Shown here: in pieces, positions 43,628 through 53,153 of the stretch
How the letters are laid out: each line of letters starts with the position of its first letter
Position numbering within the stretch: the stretch's first letter is position 1
NCBI RefSeq assembly: GCF_017353175.1
Contig: NZ_JAFMYW010000007.1
Coordinates: forward strand, 186,001 to 250,000
Origin: Fibrella forsythiae
Lineage (GTDB): Bacteria; Bacteroidota; Bacteroidia; Cytophagales; Spirosomataceae
DNA: 64,000 bases
Direction of reading: 5' to 3'
Position numbers and translations under genes: made by a program
The notes under the pieces: model-generated
Told to the model about the DNA's origin: nothing
The model's input: only the letters and a program-made list of their open reading frames with translations
The model's database searches: none

Positions 43628-44242
43628 TTAAAGGAGGCCCAAAATAACCAGTACGATACCAACAACCAACGCAATCAGACCAATTGTGGCCGCAGTGCCG
43701 GTTGTCAGCAACAGCAACAGCAGGCCAATCAGACCAATCACCAAACCAGCAGTAAGTGTACTGCTACGCATTGGTTGCTCTGGTGCCAGGTGCTTCTGAA
43801 TTTTCTTGTCCATGCTTTTCAGCATCATGCGCTGAACAAGCGAGGTCTTTTTCGCCGTTTCCGTGTTGGTGGTGGCTACAGCCTGCTGTGGTGAGGTGGC
43901 CAGCACTTCCCGGATTTTGGTGATCCGGCGTTCCAGTTTGCGGGCATCGGCAGGGCGAGCTTTCGTTGAGGCATACGCTTCTGCTTTTGTTAGCGCCTGC
44001 TCCATGTTGTTGCTGGCAGATGCCGTGGCTGGCGTTGCTTCAACTACCGGCGTTGCGGGGGCGGCGGCCACTGGTTCAGCAACGGCTACTTCCTGAACCG
44101 CTGCTGGTGCGGGAGCTGACTGTGCTGATGAATAAAAACGCTCTGCTTTTGAGGGCTGGAACGTAGCAACTGGGCGGCTGCATGAGCCAAGGAAAGCCGT
44201 TACGGCAAGGGCTAAAATTGTGTGTTTGGTCGACGTGTTCAT
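43628..44242 (-). CDS. Lipoprotein with C-terminal membrane hairpin, tandem paralogue A
   Basis: The 204-residue protein is a paralogue of the next gene downstream. The two share the lipobox Cys21, the exact octapeptide SRPVATFQ after it, ERFYS, a basic helix (KLERRITKIREVLA), MLKSMDKKIQKHLAP, and a C-terminal pair of hydrophobic segments (LVIGLIGLLLLLLT and ATIGLIALVVGIVLVILG). The middle part is an Ala/Pro/Val-rich linker. The gene pair is 44 bp apart and probably cotranscribed. Confidence 0.78.
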   Translation of the reverse strand: MNTSTKHTILALAVTAFLGSCSRPVATFQPSKAERFYSSAQSAPAPAAVQEVAVAEPVAAAPATPVVEATPATASASNNMEQALTKAEAYASTKARPADARKLERRITKIREVLATSPQQAVATTNTETAKKTSLVQRMMLKSMDKKIQKHLAPEQPMRSSTLTAGLVIGLIGLLLLLLTTGTAATIGLIALVVGIVLVILGLL

Positions 44243-44337
44243 AACGATCGTGTGTTAAGTGAGAGATATGCTATCTGCCATCTAACACAAACCCCACCTG
44301 AATGTTATGAACAACTGACAAAATGGGATTCTTAAGT

Positions 44338-44439
44338 CTGAATACGTTGTACCTTTTACGGGCTAAGTTGCGTTGCTACTCAAACAAGATGGTCACGTAG
44401 TAACGCAACTTACCCCGTAAAAAGGTACAACGTATTCAG
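44338..44439. terminator. Long imperfect hairpin (about 40 bp arms) after clpX
   Basis: CTGAATACGTTGTACCTTTT plus ACGGGCTAAGTTGCGTTGCTACT pairs with its near-exact complement, with one bulge and two mismatches. It lies 8 bp after the clpX stop. Confidence 0.8.
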
Positions 44440-44446
44440 GCTCGTA

Positions 44447-45682
44447 TCAGGCTGCATTCCGGAGTTCATGGGCAGCCGTGCGGCTGAACTTTTCAAATGC
44501 ATACTCGTGCGTAATGGTCAGCTCTTTTTGTCCCGGCTGTGAAGGAAGTTCGAACATGGCGTCGGTGATAATCGATTCGCAGATTGAGCGAAGCCCACGA
44601 GCGCCCAGATTAAAGACAAGTGCCTGATCAACAATGTAATTAAGAGCCGACTCATCCCACCGAATCACCACATCATCCATGGCGAACAGCTTATCATACT
44701 GTTTGGTGATGGCATTTTTTGGTTCAGTCAGAATACGAAAAAGCGCATTACGATCGAGTGCTTCGAGGTGAGTCAGCACCGGAAGACGACCTAACAACTC
44801 CGGAATCAGGCCAAACGATTTTAGATCCTGGGCCGAAACGTACCGCATCAAATGGCTGCGATCCGTGCTGGCGTGGAGTCGGCGTTCGTCACTAAATCCG
44901 ATGGGGCGTGCGGTAACGCGTTTGGCGATATGGCGCTCAATTCCATCAAATGCACCACCGCAGATAAATAAAATATTTTCTGTGTTAATCGAGATTAACC
45001 GCTGATCGGGGTGTTTGCGGCCACCATGTGGTGGTACGTTTACCGATGACCCCTCCAGCAACTTCAATAATCCCTGCTGCACACCTTCACCACTCACATC
45101 GCGGGTGATCGACGGGTTATCTGACTTACGGGCAATCTTATCGATCTCATCAATGTACACAATCCCCATCTCAGCCTGATCGATCTTGTAGTCGGCGGCC
45201 TGTAGCAAGCGCGTCAGTACCGTTTCCACGTCTTCACCAACGTACCCGGCTTCGGTAATGACGGTGGCATCAGCAATGCAAAAAGGTACATCGAGCATTT
45301 TGGCGATGGTCCGTGCCAGGTACGTCTTACCGGTTCCGGTTTCGCCTACCATCAGAATATTCGATTTTTCGATCGTGATCTCGTCGTCGCTTTGTGGCTG
45401 CATCAACCGCTTGTAGTGATTGTATACGGCGACTGACAGCACTTTTTTGGCTTCATCCTGTCCAATAATGTACTTATCCAGAAACCGCTTCATTTCCTGC
45501 GGTTTCACCAGGTTGAGTTTCGGTGGTTCGGCACTCTGATTCTTTTTTGGCCGAGTTTCTTCCACTACCACTTCAAACCCCTGTTCGATGCAATGATTAC
45601 AGATGTGGGCGTCGATGCCCGACAGCAGTAATTGAACTTCATTTTTACGGCGACCGCAAAATGAACAACTTATTTGTGGCAT
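44447..45682 (-). CDS. clpX: ATP-dependent Clp protease ATP-binding subunit ClpX
   Basis: The 411-residue AAA+ unfoldase has an N-terminal zinc finger with C6, C9, C28 and C31, Walker [13 protein letters not shown], Walker [10 protein letters not shown], and [11 protein letters not shown] (the RKH/pore-2 region). It also has the IGF loop-like [12 protein letters not shown] and sensor-2 [10 protein letters not shown]. It unfolds tagged proteins for ClpP. The clpP gene is not adjacent. Length and motifs are normal. Confidence 0.96.
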   Translation of the reverse strand: MPQISCSFCGRRKNEVQLLLSGIDAHICNHCIEQGFEVVVEETRPKKNQSAEPPKLNLVKPQEMKRFLDKYIIGQDEAKKVLSVAVYNHYKRLMQPQSDDEITIEKSNILMVGETGTGKTYLARTIAKMLDVPFCIADATVITEAGYVGEDVETVLTRLLQAADYKIDQAEMGIVYIDEIDKIARKSDNPSITRDVSGEGVQQGLLKLLEGSSVNVPPHGGRKHPDQRLISINTENILFICGGAFDGIERHIAKRVTARPIGFSDERRLHASTDRSHLMRYVSAQDLKSFGLIPELLGRLPVLTHLEALDRNALFRILTEPKNAITKQYDKLFAMDDVVIRWDESALNYIVDQALVFNLGARGLRSICESIITDAMFELPSQPGQKELTITHEYAFEKFSRTAAHELRNAA

Positions 45683-45768
45683 ATCGTGTGGGGCGTTACG
45701 ATTGGTTGTCTGTGTGTAATGGCAACGAGTTGTCTAAGCTGCTTGTTGGACCGTTCGTTAAAAAAGGC

Positions 45769-46299
45769 TTAATCGAGCAATAGATTTGTTACGTCGGTCC
45801 AGTTCATAACGCGCTCAAAAGCGGTTTCGTCGCGGTTGTGTAGCGCATCGAACAGCAGGCCTTTCCCGTTGAACGTATGAAGATTATACGGCATATCGTC
45901 GATTAGGTAGTCAGCTCCGAGAATACTTTTGTCGCCCAGGAAGATAATGTTTTTCCAGTGGATCGTTGGAAAATAGCTGGCGAGCCAGTCGTATTTCTCC
46001 CGGAATGAGTTAGGGAATTCCATGGCTGCCGTGGCAACAAAAACGTCGTATTTATCCTGAAGAGCAATAATGGCTTCCTGTGCACCGGGCATTACCTCAA
46101 TATCAGCGAAGAAGCCGGGCGCAAAAATCTGATCGTGAATTGATTTGCGTTCGTTCTCGTCCAGGATTTCCTGGAACGCTTTCTCCTGTAGCTCGGCCAG
46201 TTCGTAACGGGGAGCGCCCGAAGCGAGATATAGCTGAATCATTTTGGCGTGGGTGTTTGCCAGCACATCGTCCTGGTCTATGCAAATGCGTTTTTTCAT
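45769..46299 (-). CDS. 5'(3')-deoxyribonucleotidase-like HAD phosphatase
   Basis: The 176-residue HAD protein has IDQDDVLAN with D8 and D10 as nucleophile and acid, PGFFADIEVMPGAQEA, FVATAAMEFPNSFREKYDW and LIDDMPYNL (metal-binding acids). This matches the NT5C family that dephosphorylates deoxyribonucleotides, which balances dNTP pools. It sits directly upstream of clpX on the same strand. Confidence 0.9.
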   Translation of the reverse strand: MKKRICIDQDDVLANTHAKMIQLYLASGAPRYELAELQEKAFQEILDENERKSIHDQIFAPGFFADIEVMPGAQEAIIALQDKYDVFVATAAMEFPNSFREKYDWLASYFPTIHWKNIIFLGDKSILGADYLIDDMPYNLHTFNGKGLLFDALHNRDETAFERVMNWTDVTNLLLD

Positions 46300-46436
46300 A
46301 AGTAAATTGATGGTACGCAGATTTTTGGATTAAAATCGGGTTGGCACAAACTGGTCACACAGTAGCTCTCAATCCGCTTAGCTCTGAAATCTGCGGAAAT
46401 CCGTTTAATCCCCAGGATACGCGTACCCGTCTTTTT

Positions 46437-47837
46437 TTAGAGATTGGGCTCGTTCCAGCCTTCGAAGTAATCGGCTACGCGACGAACAAACTGCCCCCCG
46501 AGGGCTCCGTCTACCACGCGGTGATCGTATGAATGGCTCAGGAACATAAGTTGGCGAATACCCAGCAGATCGCCCTGTGGCGTTTCAATGACCGCTGGTT
46601 TCTTCACAATGGCGCCAAACGCCATAATGGCCACCTGCGGCTGCACGATAATGGGCGTACCCATGAGGTTACCGAACGTACCTATGTTTGAGATCGTATA
46701 AGTGCCCCCCGCCAGATCATCGGCCGTGAGCTTATTTTCACGAGCCCGACGGGTCAGATCGTTCACTTTTTTGGTCAGGCCAACCAAATTATACTGCGCG
46801 GCGTCGTGAATAACCGGAACGATCAGGTTACCCGTTGGCAGAGCTACTGCCATACCAATATTGATGCTGCGTTTCACCAGAATCGTGTCGCCTTCCACCG
46901 ACACGTTGATCATCGGAAAGTCGCGAATGGCTTTTACAATCGCGTCGATCAGAATCGGAGTGTAGGTCAGATTTTCGCCGGTTTGTTTTTTGAAGGCGTC
47001 TTTGTTGGCCGTTCGCCACTGCACGATTGCCGTCATATCTGCTTCAACAAATGATGAAACGTGCGGCGATATCTGCTTCGACTCGATCATCCGCTGCGCA
47101 ATCATTTTCCGCATCCGATCCATCTGGATAATGTCAGATGATCCGTTCAGGCTTGAGGCAATCGGGGCTGGCCCGGGGCTTGGCGCCTGGGGTAGGGATG
47201 ATGGGCCGGAAGCTGGTTTGGCACCTTGCCCTGAGCCCGCTGCCCGCTGTGTTTCAGCGCGGTCGAGCACATAGGCCAGCATGTCTTTTTTCGTCACCCG
47301 GTTATCAGATCCGCTTCCCGGAATAGTATCGAGTTCGGAACGGGAAATGCCTTCTTCACGGGCAATATTCAGCACCAGCGGCGAATAGTATCGCCCCTCG
47401 AAAGCCGGGCCGGCGGTTGCGGGTACCAGACTGGGTTTGGTGCTCATGGAACCGATGCTGGCTTCCAGCGAGGCGGCCGACTGAATGGCGTCGGCTTCCT
47501 CCACATCATTCACTGCAGCAGCATCAACGCCCACCTCCTCCAGCGAAGCCAACGGTGCCGGATCAGCGGTTGGGTGATCGGTCGGGGCGGATTCCTGCCC
47601 GGTTTCAATGCGGGCGATGATCTGACCAATGGGCACTACTTCCCCTTCATTCACCAGCCGTTCTTTCAACGTACCTGTCGCTGAGGCAGGCACTTCCGTA
47701 TCAACCTTATCGGTTGCCACTTCCAGCAATGAATCGTCTACTTCAATCCGGTCGCCCACCTCTTTAAGCCAGGTGATGACAGTACATTCCATTATACTCT
47801 CGCCCATTTTGGGCATGACCATGTCGATAAGTGCCAT
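46437..47837 (-). CDS. 2-oxo acid dehydrogenase dihydrolipoyl acyltransferase (E2)
   Basis: The 466-residue protein has one lipoyl domain with the lipoyl lysine K44 in EVATDKVDTE. An E3-binding segment (SPLVLNIAREEGISRSEL, about 145-190), an Ala/Pro/Gly-rich linker and the catalytic domain with LSHSYDHRVVDGALGGQF (active His and Asp) follow. It transfers acyl groups to CoA in a pyruvate, branched-chain or 2-oxoglutarate complex. The single lipoyl domain and absence of E1/E3 neighbours leave the specific complex open. Confidence 0.92.
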   Translation of the reverse strand: MALIDMVMPKMGESIMECTVITWLKEVGDRIEVDDSLLEVATDKVDTEVPASATGTLKERLVNEGEVVPIGQIIARIETGQESAPTDHPTADPAPLASLEEVGVDAAAVNDVEEADAIQSAASLEASIGSMSTKPSLVPATAGPAFEGRYYSPLVLNIAREEGISRSELDTIPGSGSDNRVTKKDMLAYVLDRAETQRAAGSGQGAKPASGPSSLPQAPSPGPAPIASSLNGSSDIIQMDRMRKMIAQRMIESKQISPHVSSFVEADMTAIVQWRTANKDAFKKQTGENLTYTPILIDAIVKAIRDFPMINVSVEGDTILVKRSINIGMAVALPTGNLIVPVIHDAAQYNLVGLTKKVNDLTRRARENKLTADDLAGGTYTISNIGTFGNLMGTPIIVQPQVAIMAFGAIVKKPAVIETPQGDLLGIRQLMFLSHSYDHRVVDGALGGQFVRRVADYFEGWNEPNL

Positions 47838-47846
47838 GTTTTACGA

Positions 47847-47949
47847 GAGTCGTAAGTCGAGAGTCGAGAGTTGATAGTCGCGCTGCTATAGCGGGAGACT
47901 GCTACTTAAGCAGCGCGACTATCAACTCTCGACTCTCGACTTACGACTC
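47847..47949. terminator. 41-bp perfect hairpin overlapping the cinA stop
   Basis: A perfect 41-bp inverted repeat with a 21-nt loop. The right arm (47909-47949) covers the last two codons and the TAA stop of cinA. The arms are built from GTCGAGAGTCGAGAG-like words. Confidence 0.9.
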
Positions 47950-49194
47950 AATTAGTTGTTCACGTAAAAGATTTAGTAGGTACGTTGTGGTGAGCGTGAT
48001 ATTCTGCTCGCGGTATTGGCCCAGTTTCAGGTGTTTGGTGACCGTACCTTTATCGGTAGCCACGGCGATCCAGATGGTGCCGACGGGTTTATCGGGCGTA
48101 CCGCCATCCGGACCGGCAATGCCTGTTGTGGCTATGCCCACGTCAGTGCCAAGCATAATGCGGACCCCTTCGGCCATTTCGCTGGCGGTGGGTTCACTAA
48201 CCGCTCCAAACTGACCGAGCGTTTCAGGGTTTACGCCCAACGCAATGATTTTCACCTCGTTGCTGTAACTCACCACCCCACCGGCAAAAACGGCCGACAC
48301 GCCGGGCACTTTTGTAAGTGTAGCAGCTACCTGGCCGCCGGTGCAGCTTTCGGCCACGCCCAGCATCAGGTCTTTTTCTTTCAGCAGCCTGATGACAACC
48401 TGTTCAATTTCGTCGGCATCGAACCCATAGACGTGGTTGCCAATCAGCGGCATCACGTTTGCAACCTGCTCGTCGAGTTCACGACCAAGCTGGTCACTAT
48501 CAGTACCGGTTGCCGTTAATCGAAGCTTTACCTGGCCGAAGCTGGGCAAATAAGCCAGCCGGATATGCGGTGGCAGCGCATCTTCCCAGGCCTCGATCCG
48601 TTCTGCCAGAAACGACTCACCAATACCAATCGTACGAATCATTTTGTGACGGATAACCGGCATCTCGAAGCGCTCTTTCAGCTTGGGCAGCATGCGGTAG
48701 GTCATCAGGCTTTTCATTTCGAACGGAACACCGGGCAGGGAAATGAAGACTATCCCCTCCTGATCGAACCACATACCAGGGGCAGTTCCCCAGTCGTTCT
48801 GAATATATTCAGCGTTTTCGGGCAAGTCGGCCTGCATGCGGTTCAGATCCGTCATTTCGCGGCCTCGCTTCTCGAAAAAGCCCGTAACCAGCTCCAGCGC
48901 GGCCTGGTTACGCACCATGCCAACGCCAAAGAACTCGCAAAGCGTTTTTTTGGTGATATCGTCTTTAGTGGGGCCCAGCCCACCGGTGATGATCACCACA
49001 TCGGCACGGGCGGCCGCTTCAGATAAGGCAGCCAGAATAACGCTGGCTTCATCGCCAACGGATGTTTTCCGAACGGTACGTATACCGATGTTGGTTAGTT
49101 CAGTACTGATCCACTGTGTATTGGTATCGATGATCTGGCCGAATAAAATTTCGTCACCAATAGTAATCACTTCGGCCCGGATGGTAGTTGGCAT
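47941..49194 (-). CDS. cinA: CinA family protein (NMN amidohydrolase / competence-damage protein)
   Basis: The 417-residue protein has the MoCF-like N-terminal domain (EVITIGDEILFGQIIDTNTQW, VIITGGLGPTKDDITK) and a C-terminal PncC domain (GVAESCTGGQVAATLTK, VVSYSNEVK, TTGIAGPDGGTPDKPVGT). The C-terminal domain deamidates nicotinamide mononucleotide in NAD recycling; the N-terminal domain of some members hydrolyses ADP-ribose. It starts divergently from the DUF4197 gene. Confidence 0.94.
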   Translation of the reverse strand: MPTTIRAEVITIGDEILFGQIIDTNTQWISTELTNIGIRTVRKTSVGDEASVILAALSEAAARADVVIITGGLGPTKDDITKKTLCEFFGVGMVRNQAALELVTGFFEKRGREMTDLNRMQADLPENAEYIQNDWGTAPGMWFDQEGIVFISLPGVPFEMKSLMTYRMLPKLKERFEMPVIRHKMIRTIGIGESFLAERIEAWEDALPPHIRLAYLPSFGQVKLRLTATGTDSDQLGRELDEQVANVMPLIGNHVYGFDADEIEQVVIRLLKEKDLMLGVAESCTGGQVAATLTKVPGVSAVFAGGVVSYSNEVKIIALGVNPETLGQFGAVSEPTASEMAEGVRIMLGTDVGIATTGIAGPDGGTPDKPVGTIWIAVATDKGTVTKHLKLGQYREQNITLTTTYLLNLLREQLIES

Positions 49195-49358
49195 AGAGAA
49201 TGTATGAATCTAAACTTGGCGGTTTGCCGCTATGGTAATGAATTGTAAACGACCGGTTGGTTAAATAGAGGCAGAAACGGTCGGTGATAAATTTTTACTT
49301 TCTACGCTTTACATTGTTCATTTACCGTTGTCAAAAGTACGTAAAACAACCTATTGAG

Positions 49359-50132
49359 ATGAAACCAATTCGTGTGTGGGCCGTGGGCCTTTCGCTCTTG
49401 CTCACCGGGGCCGTTCAGGCTCAGGACACTACCGCAAAGCCAGCGCAACCAAAGCCAGCCAGCCCGTTTGGCAAACTGGGCGGCTTCATAGAAAAGGTCA
49501 TTCAGCCTGCGGCGTCGGGTGGATCACTCACGTCGGCCGATATCGCTACCGGTCTCAAAGAAGCCCTTCGCGTAGGGATTGACAAAGGAGCTACACAGGC
49601 CTCGGCCCTGGATGGCTACAATAAAAACACGCTCATCAGGATTCTGTTCCCGCCTGAAGCGCAACGCGTTGAATCGCGGCTTCGCCAGCTTGGTTTTGGC
49701 AATCAGGTCGATCAGTTTGTGTTGGCCCTGAACCGGTCGGCCGAAGATGCCGCCAAGAAAGCCAAGCCGGTTTTCTTTAAGGCTATTACCCAGATGAGTA
49801 TTCAGGACGCCGTTGGTATTCTGCGGGGTGGCCAGGATGCCGCCACGCAATACCTCCGCCGCACAACGGGTCTGCAACTGGTGACGGAATTCACCCCGAT
49901 CATCGACAGTACGCTGAAGAAAAACAACGCAACACGCTACTATACAACGCTGGCCTCGACCTACAACCGCCTGCCGCTGGTGAAGCCGGTCAACGCCAAC
50001 CTGACCGAATACGCCACAAACAAGGCGGTTGATGGCCTGTTTATTCTGGTGGCGCAGGAAGAGAAACGAATTCGCGAAGATCCCGTCGCCCGCGTTTCCG
50101 ATATTTTGAGACGGGTATTCGGAAGCAAGTAG
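49359..50132 (+). CDS. DUF4197 secreted protein
   Basis: The 257-residue protein has a signal peptide ending GAVQAQ and matches DUF4197: LTSADIATGLKEALRVGIDKG, YNKNTLIRILFPPEAQRVE, MSIQDAVGILRGGQDAATQYLR and NKAVDGLFILVAQEEKRIRED. The family is common in Bacteroidota and Proteobacteria; role unknown. ATG at 49359 chosen to place the signal peptide. It ends at a hairpin that separates it from the ebo cluster. Confidence 0.9.
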   Translation: MKPIRVWAVGLSLLLTGAVQAQDTTAKPAQPKPASPFGKLGGFIEKVIQPAASGGSLTSADIATGLKEALRVGIDKGATQASALDGYNKNTLIRILFPPEAQRVESRLRQLGFGNQVDQFVLALNRSAEDAAKKAKPVFFKAITQMSIQDAVGILRGGQDAATQYLRRTTGLQLVTEFTPIIDSTLKKNNATRYYTTLASTYNRLPLVKPVNANLTEYATNKAVDGLFILVAQEEKRIREDPVARVSDILRRVFGSK

Positions 50133-50157
50133 TAACCGTTTATTGTAAGACCAGCGC

Positions 50158-50225
50158 CACACAACAGGAAGCGCATCGGCTGCGGGAGTAAATTCCTTAG
50201 CGATCGGTGCGCTTCCTGTTGTGTG
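50158..50225. terminator. 18-bp hairpin between DUF4197 gene and eboA
   Basis: CACACAACAGGAAGCGCA pairs perfectly with TGCGCTTCCTGTTGTGTG. It likely ends DUF4197 transcription before the ebo cluster. Confidence 0.75.
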
Positions 50226-50329
50226 TGATGAATTTGATCGGCTTCAACATTGTTGGTGACTAAAATCAGTAGTGTATCCAATTCCGTTACTTTTCCGTTG
50301 CCCTGCATTATCCGACTTTTGTGGCTACC

Positions 50330-51055
50330 ATGACTCTTCTATCAATTTTCAACGACACAGCCACCGATGCCGAACGACAATGGCTGGACACCAAACTGGC
50401 GGCAGCAACGCCCGCGAAACTGGCGGCATTTGTAGCTGCTCCCCGATTCATTGCCCGTCGGAACGTACCTGGCATACCCGACTGGACAATGGACCAGTTG
50501 GCGCGGGTACTCCTGATTACCTCACTACCAACGGAGCCGGAAGATGCGTATGTGAAGGCCATCCAGACGTTATTCGATACGGCTGAACTATATGAATTTG
50601 TGGCGCTGTATTCGGCGCTTCCGCATCTAACCTACCCGGGGCGCTGGCTTTTTCAGGCAACCGAAGCCGTACGGTCGAATATGGGTCCGGTGTTCGACGC
50701 CATTGCGTTTGGCAACACGTACCCAGCCGACTATTTCCCTGAAGCCGCCTGGAATCAGCTCGTCTTGAAATGCATTTTCAACGACAAGCCGATCACTCAA
50801 ATCACGGGTCTCGACCAGCGTGCTAACCAGACGCTGGCCAACGATTTATCGAACTTTGCACACGAACGATGGGCCGCTGGCCGAACTGTACCGGCCGACG
50901 TGTGGCAATTGATTCCGCGTTTCATGAACGAAACATTGCTTGCCGACGTAAAAAAATTAGCCCAGTCACCAGACGAGCGCGACCGCCTCGCTGCCCAACA
51001 CGTGATTGATCAAACAGACTACGAACCAGCAAAACGGCTATCAGTTACCAGATAA
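50330..51055 (+). CDS. eboA: EboA, first protein of the ebo cluster
   Basis: The 241-residue protein has the EboA look: early LDTKLAAATPAKLAAFVAAPR, VPGIPDWTMDQLARVLLI, a helix-rich core (YEFVALYSALPHLTYP, TEAVRSNMGPVFDAIAFGN, YPADYFPEAAWNQLVLKCIF) and FAHERWAAGRTV. EboA is helical and of unknown biochemical role. Identification rests on its fold pattern plus the five following ebo genes in canonical order. ATG at 50330 chosen over a GTG three codons upstream. Its last six codons form one arm of a hairpin. Confidence 0.88.
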   Translation: MTLLSIFNDTATDAERQWLDTKLAAATPAKLAAFVAAPRFIARRNVPGIPDWTMDQLARVLLITSLPTEPEDAYVKAIQTLFDTAELYEFVALYSALPHLTYPGRWLFQATEAVRSNMGPVFDAIAFGNTYPADYFPEAAWNQLVLKCIFNDKPITQITGLDQRANQTLANDLSNFAHERWAAGRTVPADVWQLIPRFMNETLLADVKKLAQSPDERDRLAAQHVIDQTDYEPAKRLSVTR

Positions 51056-51141
51056 CAGTTGTCAGCGTTGCCATACCCGGGAAATTTGTCGAAAACCCAA
51101 ACTCCGGCAGCGCTGACAACTGTTATCAGGTAACTGATAGC
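51037..51141. repeat. 31-bp hairpin overlapping the eboA stop
   Basis: Arms 51037-51067 and 51111-51141 are complementary with a single mismatch, around a 43-nt loop. The left arm includes the last codons and TAA stop of eboA. Confidence 0.85.
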
Positions 51142-51154
51142 TGAACACAGACAC

Positions 51155-52153
51155 ATGAACCCTTCTCACGCCGAAGACGAAAATGTTTCTCCAGCCGCCC
51201 TACCGGTGGCCGAAACCCCGTTCGATTACCCCGCTTATATCCAGGGCATGCGTTTTTTCGATCCGCATATCCACATGACATCGCGCACGACGGATGATTA
51301 TCAGGCCATGGCCGATGCCGGTATTGTTGCCCTGATCGAGCCGGCTTTCTGGCTGGGTCAACCCCGAACAGGATTGGCTACGTTTAAAGATTATTACAGC
51401 AGCCTCATTGGTTGGGAGCGTTTCCGATCGTCGCAGTTCGGTATCAAGCACTATTGCACCATCGGACTGAATTCGCGCGAAGCCAACAATGTACCGCTGG
51501 CCGAGGAGGTGATGGAACTGCTGCCACTGTTCGTGTATAAAGAAGGGGTAGTTGGCATTGGTGAAATTGGTTTCGACGATCAGACACCGGCCGAAGATCG
51601 TTTCTACCGGGCACAGCTTGAATTAGCCAAAGAGAGCGGCTTACCGGTACAGATTCATACGCCCCACCGCAACAAAAAAGAAGGTACCGAACGCAGCATG
51701 GCCATCGCCCTCGAACACGGCCTTGATCCAGGCATGGTGATCGTTGATCATAATAATGAAGAGACCGTGAAGTCGGTGCTTGATAAGGGTTTCTGGGCGG
51801 CTTTTACCATTTACCCGTTCACAAAAATGGGGAATGAGCGCATGGTCGAGGTGGTACGGCAGTATGGCCCCAACCGTATTATGGTCAACTCCGCCGCCGA
51901 CTGGGGCATCAGCGACCCGCTGGCAGTTCCTAAAACAGCGGCCCTGATGGTCATGCGCGGCATTCCGGTTGAGCACATTCGGCAGGTTACGTACCAGAAC
52001 GCCATCGACGCATTTGCCCAAAGTGGCCAGATCAACACCGCCGATTTTGCCGACGGGCTGGCCATCGACCAGAGTCAGAAATTCAACGGGAACACCATCC
52101 TGCGGGGAGGCCAGCAACCAAGACCAGATAAACATTCAGTACTAATCAAGTAA
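51155..52153 (+). CDS. eboB: EboB, TatD-like metal-dependent hydrolase
   Basis: The 332-residue protein is a TatD-type TIM-barrel: FFDPHIHMTSRTTDDY supplies the HxH metal pair, GEIGFDDQTPAEDRFY the metal glutamate, LPVQIHTPHRNKK a histidine ligand, and VIVDHNNEE and NSAADWG further positions of the active site. TatD relatives are nucleases or amidohydrolases; EboB chemistry is unproven. It sits 100 bp after eboA, separated by a hairpin. Confidence 0.9.
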   Translation: MNPSHAEDENVSPAALPVAETPFDYPAYIQGMRFFDPHIHMTSRTTDDYQAMADAGIVALIEPAFWLGQPRTGLATFKDYYSSLIGWERFRSSQFGIKHYCTIGLNSREANNVPLAEEVMELLPLFVYKEGVVGIGEIGFDDQTPAEDRFYRAQLELAKESGLPVQIHTPHRNKKEGTERSMAIALEHGLDPGMVIVDHNNEETVKSVLDKGFWAAFTIYPFTKMGNERMVEVVRQYGPNRIMVNSAADWGISDPLAVPKTAALMVMRGIPVEHIRQVTYQNAIDAFAQSGQINTADFADGLAIDQSQKFNGNTILRGGQQPRPDKHSVLIK

Positions 52154-52161
52154 AGTGTGAT

Positions 52162-52234
52162 CGAGGTAAAGCGCGGAAGCGTGGCCAGCCAGAGCTCTCA
52201 GCGGCTTTAAGCCACTCTTTCGCGCTTTACCTCG
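52162..52234. repeat. Hairpin between eboB and eboC
   Basis: CGAGGTAAAGCGCG pairs perfectly with CGCGCTTTACCTCG, extended by ten more positions with two or three mismatches. It occupies most of the 101-bp space. Confidence 0.75.
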
Positions 52235-52254
52235 TTTGCTCTCTACCTCTCTTC

Positions 52255-53139
52255 ATGCTTAAATCGTTTCTCCAACTCATGCGCCCGGCCAACCTGGTCA
52301 CGGCTGTGGCCGATGTGCTGGCGGGTTTATCGCTGGCGGCGCTGGCAGGTGGAATCTCCCCGCTATCAACAGGGCAACCTGTCTGGTTACTACTCCTGTC
52401 GACGGTTGGTCTGTACGGCGGCGGGGTCGTGCTGAACGATGTGTTCGACGCCGAACTTGACGCAGTAGAACGGCCCGAACGGGCAATTCCCAGTGGTAGG
52501 GTTACCCTTGGGCAAGCATCGGCTTTGGGCGTTGGTTTGCTGGTGGCAGGAATCGCATCCGCTTTTTTCTATGGCCCCACCACCGGAGGACTAGCCGCAC
52601 TGATTGCCGGCCTCGCCGTTTTCTACGACCGGTACGGCAAACACATGTCATGGTTTGGGCCAATAAACATGGGCCTTTGCCGGGGCTTCAATCTGCTGCT
52701 GGGCGTTGGTGCTGCTGGTTCCGCTGCCGTTCAGGGTGTGTGGTGGCTGGCATTGGTACCGGTCATTTACATTGCCGCCATTACCATGATCAGTCGCGAT
52801 GAGGTACATGGCGGTAAACGCCTGACACTTTACGCGGCGGCGGGATTTTACCTCATGGTCAGTTCGGCCCAATTGGCGCTGGCTCTTGGTGCTCAGACAT
52901 TGTACTTAACGGTCGGTTTTGTCATTCTGCACCTCTTCCTGACTGGCCGTCCGCTTCTGAAAGCAATTCAGAACCCGATCGGATCAAACATTGGTGGCGC
53001 CGTAAAAGCCGGTGTTCTCTCCCTGATTGTAATGGATGCCGCCTGGGTTAGCGTATCCGGTAACTGGCAACTCGCCCTGGGTACGTTGCTGCTGCTACCG
53101 CTATCCATCTGGCTGGCAAAAGCATTTGCGGTAACGTAA
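52255..53139 (+). CDS. eboC: EboC, UbiA-type membrane prenyltransferase
   Basis: The 294-residue polytopic protein starts LKSFLQLMRPANLVTAVAD and has the first Asp-rich motif NDVFDAELDAVERPERAIPSG-like (key residues ND, D, D near 62-71). A second region follows: VFYDRYGKHMSWFGPINMGLCRG. At least seven hydrophobic helices are evident. UbiA enzymes transfer prenyl or related groups to aromatic acceptors in the membrane; the second Asp motif is reduced here (DRYGK), as expected for ebo members. The acceptor is unknown. Confidence 0.9.
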   Translation: MLKSFLQLMRPANLVTAVADVLAGLSLAALAGGISPLSTGQPVWLLLLSTVGLYGGGVVLNDVFDAELDAVERPERAIPSGRVTLGQASALGVGLLVAGIASAFFYGPTTGGLAALIAGLAVFYDRYGKHMSWFGPINMGLCRGFNLLLGVGAAGSAAVQGVWWLALVPVIYIAAITMISRDEVHGGKRLTLYAAAGFYLMVSSAQLALALGAQTLYLTVGFVILHLFLTGRPLLKAIQNPIGSNIGGAVKAGVLSLIVMDAAWVSVSGNWQLALGTLLLLPLSIWLAKAFAVT

Positions 53140-53153
53140 TACTAGCTAACGGG

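Noticed and set aside
46317-46425. Possible repeat or pseudogene with GGATTAAA and AAATCTGCGG words before the E2 gene end
   Set aside because: The words are suggestive of common Bacteroidota intergenic sequence, but they do not nest into a hairpin and no coding remnant is readable.
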